A DNA stretch of 64,000 nucleotides from Thermopolyspora sp040678635 (lineage in GTDB: Bacteria; Actinomycetota; Actinomycetes; Streptosporangiales; Streptosporangiaceae), in assembly GCF_040678635.1 (NCBI RefSeq), contig NZ_JBFATZ010000001.1:310001-374000 (forward strand), in the 5' to 3' direction. Below the pieces are notes generated by a model. It made no database searches and was not told the DNA's origin. It saw nothing but the letters and a program-made list of their open reading frames with translations. Position numbers and translations under genes: made by a program. The stretch's first letter is position 1; the number at the start of each line of letters is the position of its first letter. Positions 58,545 to 64,000 of the stretch are shown here, in pieces.

Positions 58545-60098
58545 TCAGAACCCGAACCGCTCGACGGCGAGCAGCGGCTTGAGCACGCGTTCCGCCTCGC
58601 CGTGCGTGAAGTAGCGGTGCAGCGCCCCGCGCGCCAGCACGTTGCCGAGCGCGCCCATGATCATTCCCTGGTCGAGGGCGAGGTAGCGCTTGGCCACGGT
58701 CTTGGAGCGCACCGCGATCGAGTCGTAGAAGCCGCCCGGCCCGTAGCCGTCGAAGTCGGTGCGCAGTTTGGCGAGGTTGTCCATCGCCGCCTGCTTGGCG
58801 TACGGCAGGGCGAGGAAGGAGGCGTGTGGGGTCACCACGCCGTCGCCGTACGAGGCGGGCTCGGGCTTCGCCGGTCGGCAGTCGCCGAAGCCGTAGTCGA
58901 CGCTCGTGCGCTCCTGGTCGGAGGTGTAGCCGTCGGTGTCCTGGCCGAGCGCGTCCACGCCGTACTCGCGGTAGCCGCCGGCCGGGTTGCTGGCGGGGGA
59001 GAAGCCCCAGTAGCCGTACTTGGCGTCCTCAAGGCCGTGGTGGATCTGCGCCCGCACGTATCGGGGGTGGTTGATCCGCCAGCTGCGCGGCCCCCACGAC
59101 GCCTCGGGCACGAACAGGTCCGGCATGAGCGCCTCGAACATGTCGCCGCCCCAGGTCGGCACGACCTTGAACCCGTGGTAGTCGTACACGCCCTCGAAGA
59201 CCGGGATGCCGAGATAGGTACGCGTCGGCCCGGTGGGCTTCATCTCGGCCCAGCCGAAGTCGCACGTGTCGGGGAGGGTGCGCCACAGCGCGAAGTAGTG
59301 CTCGCGCGGCACCTGCCCACGGGCCATCGCGACATATCCGGCGATTCTCGTCTCGCTGTTGAGCGTGTCGTAGTGGTGGCAGGTGTAGAAGACGTCCGGC
59401 CCCCGGCCCCGGTAGTTGCCCCGCACCGAGCAGCCGGGCGGCTCCTCGTCCCAGAAGCCGCCGCGCATCGCCCCGGCCTTGATGTCCGGGCCGCGGGACT
59501 CGGCGTTGTAGTAGAAGCCGAAGTCCATCGGTTCGAGCAGCGCCTGCGCCCGGTCGCGCAGCGACGGCATGGCCTGGCGCACCACCATCAGGGCCGCCGC
59601 CAGCCAGCCGTTGTCCACGGTGGACAGGAACGGGTGCACCGGGTCGCCGTTCTCCGGCCAGGTGCGCAGCACCTCGCCGGTGACCGGGTCGTACCAGTTG
59701 TAGAACATGCCCGAGTACTCGTGCCGCTTCAGCCTCGCGAGCGCGTCCAGCGTCTTGCCGATGCGCCGGCGGGCCTCGGCGTCGCGGATGATGCCGAGGT
59801 CGCGGGCGGCCACCGTGCTCCACAGGTACGCGCCGATGTTGGTGGGGGAGGTGTAGCGGCTGCGGGTGCGCAGCGTGCCGTCGATGTTGTCGGCGATCAG
59901 GTGGGTGCCGGGCTCCACCGAGGCGGTCATGGACCGCCAGGTGTCCCTGGCGTACTGCAGGAGCACGGCGTCGTCCTGGCGTTCCGTGCCGGGGCCGCCG
60001 GCGACGGCCTCGGCCGTACCGGCGGAGACGGACAGGAGCGCGGCGGTCACGGCGATGGCGAGCAGTCGTCGGGTCGAGCGTCTGGCAAGGCGTCTCAT
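58545..60098 (-). CDS. secreted PF10091-type 'glucoamylase family' glycoside hydrolase (GH144-like)
   Basis: The 517-aa protein has a signal peptide with several arginines ('RRSTRRLLAIAVTAALLSVSAGTAEA', cut about residue 31). The mature alpha/alpha-barrel shows 'GMFYNWYDPVTGEVLRTWPENGD', 'STVDNGWLAAALMVVRQ', 'WGGDMFEALMPDLFVPE' and 'ALDQGMIMGALGN', matching the glucoamylase-like family that includes beta-1,2-glucanases. It would cut a polysaccharide outside the cell. It lies between the GH39 gene and the sugar ABC importer. Confidence 0.82.
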   Translation of the reverse strand: MRRLARRSTRRLLAIAVTAALLSVSAGTAEAVAGGPGTERQDDAVLLQYARDTWRSMTASVEPGTHLIADNIDGTLRTRSRYTSPTNIGAYLWSTVAARDLGIIRDAEARRRIGKTLDALARLKRHEYSGMFYNWYDPVTGEVLRTWPENGDPVHPFLSTVDNGWLAAALMVVRQAMPSLRDRAQALLEPMDFGFYYNAESRGPDIKAGAMRGGFWDEEPPGCSVRGNYRGRGPDVFYTCHHYDTLNSETRIAGYVAMARGQVPREHYFALWRTLPDTCDFGWAEMKPTGPTRTYLGIPVFEGVYDYHGFKVVPTWGGDMFEALMPDLFVPEASWGPRSWRINHPRYVRAQIHHGLEDAKYGYWGFSPASNPAGGYREYGVDALGQDTDGYTSDQERTSVDYGFGDCRPAKPEPASYGDGVVTPHASFLALPYAKQAAMDNLAKLRTDFDGYGPGGFYDSIAVRSKTVAKRYLALDQGMIMGALGNVLARGALHRYFTHGEAERVLKPLLAVERFGF

Positions 60099-60141
60099 TC
60101 TGCGTCCCGTCTTTTGGCTCTGGAGGAGTCGGGCGGTCGGG

Positions 60142-61017
60142 TCATTTGAGGCCGGTCATGGCGATGCCCTGGACGAAGAACCGCTGCAGGGCGAGGAATA
60201 CGACCATCACCGGGATCACGACGATCACGGCCCCCGCGAGCAGCAGGCCGTATCGGATCTGGTTCTGGCCGATGGAGTAGAGCGCGAGCGCGACCGGCAG
60301 CGTGTACCGCGACTCGGTCTGCGCGACGACCAGCGGCCACAGGAAGCTGTTCCACTGGGCGAGGAAGGTGAGGATGGCCAGCGTCGCCAGCGCGGGCCGG
60401 GACAGCGGCAGCGCGATGCGCGCGAAGATGCGGGCCTCGCCCGCGCCGTCCACGCGCGCCGCGTCGAACACCTCGTCGGGCAGGCCGGAGATGAACTGCC
60501 GCATGAGGAACACCCCGAACGGCCCGGCGAGGTAGGGCAGGATCATCCCGGCGTAGGAGTCCACCAGCCCCAGGTTGCTGATCAGTACGAACAGCGGGAT
60601 GAAGGTCACCATCCCGGGCACCATGAGCGTGCCGACGACGAGCGCGAACAGCGCCCGCCGCCCCGCGAAGTCGATCTTGGCGAGGGCGTAGCCGAGCATC
60701 GAGCAGAACAGCAGGTTCCCGAGCGTGATCGTGCCGGTCACGAGCACCGAGTTGGCGAAGTACTGCGGGAAGTCCAGCCGCGTGAACAGCTCCTCGTAGT
60801 TCTCCAGGGTCACCTGCTCGGGCAGCCACGTCGGCGGGATGCGCCGGATCTCCGCGTCGGACTTCACCGATCCCAGCAGCATCCACGCCAGCGGGCTCAC
60901 CACCACCGCGAGCGCGATCCCCAGCGCGCCGTAGACCGCCCAGGCGCGTACGCCCGTCTGCCGGGCCTCCCGCGCCCTCATGTTCGGGCTCACGTTCGGG
61001 CTCACGGTCGCGCTCAT
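60142..61017 (-). CDS. carbohydrate ABC transporter permease, MalG-type
   Basis: The 291-aa protein has six predicted membrane helices and the EAA loop 'DAARVDGAGEARIFARIALPLSRPALAT'. 'WNSFLWPLVV' and the 'YTLPVALALY' segment are typical of CUT1 sugar permeases. The extreme N-terminus contains a short 'SPNVSPN' repeat. It overlaps the MalF-type gene by 4 nt. No ATPase gene is adjacent; such importers usually share an MsiK-type ATPase encoded elsewhere. Confidence 0.94.
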   Translation of the reverse strand: MSATVSPNVSPNMRAREARQTGVRAWAVYGALGIALAVVVSPLAWMLLGSVKSDAEIRRIPPTWLPEQVTLENYEELFTRLDFPQYFANSVLVTGTITLGNLLFCSMLGYALAKIDFAGRRALFALVVGTLMVPGMVTFIPLFVLISNLGLVDSYAGMILPYLAGPFGVFLMRQFISGLPDEVFDAARVDGAGEARIFARIALPLSRPALATLAILTFLAQWNSFLWPLVVAQTESRYTLPVALALYSIGQNQIRYGLLLAGAVIVVIPVMVVFLALQRFFVQGIAMTGLK

Positions 61018-61982
61018 GTCCGGGGCCTCAGCAGCCGGAACTGCACTACGGTGAGCACCACGATGGCGACGAACAGCACATAGCTCATCGCGGTCGCGTA
61101 GCCGTAGTTGCCGAAGCCGAACTGGTTGTAGATGTAGTACGACACCGACAACGTCGAGTTGAGCGGCCCGCCCCGCGTCATCACCAGCGGCTCCTCGAAG
61201 AACTGCAGGTATCCGATACCGGTGATCACCGCGCAGAACAGCATGGTGGGCCGCAGCATCGGCAGCGTGATCCGCCGGAACCTGGCCCACGCCCCCGCGC
61301 CGTCCACCTCGGCCGCCTCGTACAGCTCGCGGGGGATCGCCTGCAGCCCGGCGAGGAAGATCACCATCAGGTAGCCCATGTTCCGCCAGGTCGCCATGAC
61401 GATCAGCGACGGCAGCGCCCAGGCCGGATCGGTGAGCCAGCGCGGCCCCTCCACCCCGGCCAGCCGCAGCAGCGCGTTGACCGGCCCGGTCTCCGGCTGC
61501 AGGAACAGCCGCCACACCACGGCCACCGCCACGATGCTGGTGACGACCGGCAGGTAGAACCCGGCGCGGAAGAACGTGCGCAGCCGGTCCACGCCCCGGT
61601 TGAGCAGCACCGCGACGGCGAGCCCGCACACGATCGTCAGCGGCACCCCGATCGCGACGAAGATCAGCGTGTTCAGCGCGGCATGGAGGAACACGTCGTC
61701 CTGCAGCAGCCGGGCGTAGTTCGACAGCCCGATGAGCTCGACCCCCAGCGGGTCGCGTACGTCGGACACGCGGATGTCGGTGAGGCTCATGCCCAGCGAG
61801 GCCAGCACCGGCCCCACCATGAACACCGCGAACAGCGCCAGGAACGGCAGGGCGAACCCCCACGCGGCCAGCCCTCGCCGGGTGCGCACGCCCGGCCCCC
61901 GCCGTACCGCCGCCGGGGTCGCCGGGGTCGCAGGGGTCCCCGGGGGCCGCGCCGGCGGGGGCCGCACGTCCGTCCGCGTCAT
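61014..61982 (-). CDS. carbohydrate ABC transporter permease, MalF-type
   Basis: The 322-aa protein has a Pro/Ala-rich N-terminus, six predicted membrane helices and the EAA loop 'EAAEVDGAGAWARFRRITLPMLRPT'. It is encoded 1 nt after the binding-protein gene and pairs with the MalG-type subunit. Confidence 0.94.
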   Translation of the reverse strand: MTRTDVRPPPARPPGTPATPATPAAVRRGPGVRTRRGLAAWGFALPFLALFAVFMVGPVLASLGMSLTDIRVSDVRDPLGVELIGLSNYARLLQDDVFLHAALNTLIFVAIGVPLTIVCGLAVAVLLNRGVDRLRTFFRAGFYLPVVTSIVAVAVVWRLFLQPETGPVNALLRLAGVEGPRWLTDPAWALPSLIVMATWRNMGYLMVIFLAGLQAIPRELYEAAEVDGAGAWARFRRITLPMLRPTMLFCAVITGIGYLQFFEEPLVMTRGGPLNSTLSVSYYIYNQFGFGNYGYATAMSYVLFVAIVVLTVVQFRLLRPRT

Positions 61983-61983
61983 C

Positions 61984-63246
61984 TCACGCCCCGGTGCCGA
62001 TGCCGGCGGCCTTCTGCTGCATCTCCTTGAGCACCGCCGCGGTGTCGGCCCCGCCCGCGGTCGCCTTCTCCAACTGGTCGTCGATCACCGAGGCGACCTG
62101 CTCCCAGGTGGGGATCGCCGGAGGCGACTTGGCGTCGCCGAGCTGGTCGCCGAAGACCTTCAGCATCGGGTCGTCGATGCCGTTCCACGCGCTGCGCACC
62201 GACGGCAGGTCGTTGGTCGTCGTGTACCACTTGGCCTGCACCTCGGGCCGGGTCAGGTACTCCACGAACTTCCACGCCGAGTCCCGGTTCGCGCTCTCCT
62301 TGAACACCGCGAGGTTGCCGCCGCCGACGAACGACGTCCCGGCGATTTCCTTCGGCATCCGCGCCACCGCGAACTTGCCGTCGATCTCGCCCTTGGACTG
62401 CTCGCGCAGCACCCCGATGTGCCATGGACCGGAGAAGAACGCGCCGATCCGGCCGTCGATGAACCCGTTCTCCATTTCGCCGGGCTGCAGCGCCGGAGCC
62501 GAAAGGCCCTCGCGGAAGAAGGAGGTGAAGTAGTCCATGGCCTTGGTCATCTGCGGGGTGTCCAGCGTGAACGCGCCGCCGGAGCCGGTGAGCGAGGCGC
62601 CCTGCTGCCAGGCGAACGGCAGGAACGTCTGCCACGCGCCGGTCCCGCCCGGCGGCATGAGGGTGATGCCGTACTTCGCGCCGCCCTTCTCCTGCAGCGC
62701 CTTGACGAACGCCTTGAGCTCCGCCCAGTTCGCGGGCTCCCGCACCCCGGCCTTCTCGGCCAGGTCGGTGCGGTAGTACAGCAGGCGGGTTTCGACGTAC
62801 CAGGGCACGCCGTACGAGGTGCCGTCCACGACGGTGGAGTCCCACGCCCCGGGGAAATACGCGGACTTGTCGAAATTCGTGGGTGTGGGGTCGAGGGCCC
62901 CGGTCTTGGCGAACTCGCCCATCCACGTGCTGCCGATCATGCCCACGTCCGGCGTGGCCCGCCCGGCGATCGCCGATGCGATCTTGTCGTGCGCGCCGTC
63001 CCACGGCACCGCGGTCACGTTCACCTTCACGCCCGGGTTCGCCGCCTCGAAGTCCTTGGCGAGCGCCGGGAGCTTCTCGCCCTCGGTGCCCATCGCCCAG
63101 ACGGTGATCGTCCCGGTGGCGGGCCCGGCGCTCACCTGCCCGGCCCGCTCCTGCCCCCGCTCGCCGCCGTCCCGCCCGCAGGCGGCCAGCGATCCGGCCA
63201 ACGCCAGTACGGCCAGCGTCGCCGTCACGGTCCTCGCACGTCTCAT
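61984..63246 (-). CDS. sugar ABC transporter extracellular binding lipoprotein
   Basis: The 420-aa protein has a lipoprotein signal (lipidated Cys23 in 'LALAGSLAAC') and a cluster B-type binding fold: 'TITVWAMGTEGEKLPALAKDFEAANPGVKVNV', 'PDVGMIGSTWMGEFAKTGALDP', 'GPWHIGVLRE'. It captures oligosaccharides released by the secreted hydrolase of this cluster. It overlaps the LacI gene by 4 nt. Confidence 0.94.
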   Translation of the reverse strand: MRRARTVTATLAVLALAGSLAACGRDGGERGQERAGQVSAGPATGTITVWAMGTEGEKLPALAKDFEAANPGVKVNVTAVPWDGAHDKIASAIAGRATPDVGMIGSTWMGEFAKTGALDPTPTNFDKSAYFPGAWDSTVVDGTSYGVPWYVETRLLYYRTDLAEKAGVREPANWAELKAFVKALQEKGGAKYGITLMPPGGTGAWQTFLPFAWQQGASLTGSGGAFTLDTPQMTKAMDYFTSFFREGLSAPALQPGEMENGFIDGRIGAFFSGPWHIGVLREQSKGEIDGKFAVARMPKEIAGTSFVGGGNLAVFKESANRDSAWKFVEYLTRPEVQAKWYTTTNDLPSVRSAWNGIDDPMLKVFGDQLGDAKSPPAIPTWEQVASVIDDQLEKATAGGADTAAVLKEMQQKAAGIGTGA

Positions 63247-64000
63247 CGTGAGCCCTCCTCGGGATGCGGGCCGCAGCTCGAACGGATGACGAGCCGCGTG
63301 GGTAGTACCTCGTGGCGCGGCCGCGAGCGCGCGCCGGTGATGCGTTCGTCGAGCAGCCGCGCCGCGCGGGCGCCGAGCTCCCGCATGGGCTGGCGCACGG
63401 TGGTGAGACCGGCGTAGCGCGCGGCCATCACGTCGTCCCAGCCGGTGATCGGCACGCTGCCCCCGGTGGCCTCGGCCAGCCCGAGCGCGATCTCGTCGTT
63501 GCCGCAGATGACGGCGTCGGGCGCGTGGGCCCGCACCACGTCGGCCGCGGCCCGCCCGCCCTCCTCGTCGAAGGCGCACGGCACGCGCGGCACGTCGCCG
63601 AGCACCTCGCGTACGCCCATCCAGCGCTCGGCGAAGTCGAACGACGCCGTTGTGTCGCCCAGGAACAGGAAGCGCCGGTACCCGTGGCCGAGCAGGTGCC
63701 GGGCGAGGTCACGGGCGCTCGCCCGGTTCTCGGCGTTGATCGTGTCTATCAACCGTGCCGGGTCCGCCACCCCCGCCGGGTCCGCCTCTGCCGGGTCCGC
63801 CTCTGCCGGGTCCGCCGTCGCTGCGGGGTCTTCCGCTCCTGCCGGGGTCATCGCCCCTGTCCGGCTCGCCGACCCGGCGCGGGCGACGACAGGGGTACGA
63901 GCGATCAGCACGACCGGTACGCCCGAGGCGGCGATCTCCACGATGACCTCGTCGTCCACGGTCCGGGTGCAGAGCACGAGACCGTCCACCCGCCCGGCCA
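63243..64000 (-). CDS. LacI-family transcriptional regulator, N-terminus beyond the window
   Basis: About 252 codons of the ligand-binding and C-terminal domain are present; the helix-turn-helix lies past the right edge. 'VDGLVLCTRTVDDEVI', 'SARDLARHLLGHGYRRFLFLGD', 'AVICGNDEIALGLAEA' and 'ITGWDDVMAARYAGLTTVRQP' are standard for the family. An unusual 35-residue Ala/Asp/Pro/Glu-rich insertion encoded by 15-bp tandem repeats separates 'VVLIART' from 'DTINAENRA'. It heads the sugar operon and presumably represses it until the sugar binds. Confidence 0.93.
   Translation of the reverse strand, partial: AGRVDGLVLCTRTVDDEVIVEIAASGVPVVLIARTPVVARAGSASRTGAMTPAGAEDPAATADPAEADPAEADPAGVADPARLIDTINAENRASARDLARHLLGHGYRRFLFLGDTTASFDFAERWMGVREVLGDVPRVPCAFDEEGGRAAADVVRAHAPDAVICGNDEIALGLAEATGGSVPITGWDDVMAARYAGLTTVRQPMRELGARAARLLDERITGARSRPRHEVLPTRLVIRSSCGPHPEEGSR

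Overview
The window is high-GC, densely packed DNA with strongly G/C-biased third codon positions, GTG/TTG starts, many 4-nt start/stop overlaps, and families typical of filamentous actinomycetes: an XRE-DUF5753/DUF397/RsbW-type ATPase module, STAND/TPR ATPases, actinobacterial sigma and DGPF genes, and a class I terpene synthase. A member of the Streptosporangiales is my best guess; this rests on gene content, not on a marker gene. No rRNA, tRNA, CRISPR array, integrase or transposase was recognised.

Layout. 0-5.2 kb: end of an HrpA-type helicase, a hemerythrin-domain protein, and a decayed stretch holding a deletion-fused sigma factor/RibD-domain reductase pair, a DGPF protein, a divergent HxlR/NAD(P)-binding pair, a SIMPL protein and two gene remnants. 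5.2-16.1 kb: a defence-type island with a DUF6119/TIGR04141 protein divergent from an operon of an HTH/degenerate N6-methyltransferase-like protein, hsdM, hsdS, rhuM and hsdR. 16.4-19.4 kb: a three-gene coupled cassette (small WXG100-like protein, 734-aa helical protein with an EF-hand-like loop, lipoprotein). 19.4-21.1 kb: DUF397, XRE-DUF5753 and an anti-sigma-type ATPase. 21.4-30 kb: a DUF234-type ATPase, thioredoxin/MerR, a gamma-glutamyltransferase homologue, an OLD-like AAA ATPase coupled to a frameshifted TOPRIM-like DUF4276 gene, an enoyl-CoA hydratase, an amidohydrolase, and a 114-bp tandem duplication. 30.3-33 kb: a STAND/TPR ATPase.

33-45.8 kb: a catabolic locus arranged around an IclR regulator. 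To the left, on the minus strand, are a spermidine/putrescine-type ABC importer, a DUF6282 protein, a metallo-beta-lactamase-fold lactonase-like hydrolase and a short-chain dehydrogenase. To the right, on the plus strand, are an HpcH/HpaI aldolase, a cupin, a carboxymuconolactone-decarboxylase-family protein, a Baeyer-Villiger-type monooxygenase and a second, clearly paralogous dehydrogenase. Inverted repeats sharing CGTGC/GCACG half-sites lie before both arms. The substrate is unknown.

45.8-52.9 kb: a two-TM protein, a dual-specificity-type phosphatase, a PAC2 protein, a terpene synthase preceded by a repeat-containing small ORF, a STAND ATPase and a tiny acidic protein ending in a hairpin terminator. 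52.9-56.5 kb: an ABC-2 permease and a hydrolase-ABC ATPase fusion. 56.6-64 kb: a glycan-use locus (GH39 enzyme, secreted PF10091-type hydrolase, sugar ABC importer, LacI regulator running off the window).

The most interesting points are the methyltransferase-like lead gene of the type I R-M operon with its upstream palindrome, the ATPase/TOPRIM pair with a broken second gene, the undescribed IclR-centred pathway, and a recurring pattern of short tandem repeats that begin at gene 3' ends and reiterate stop codons.
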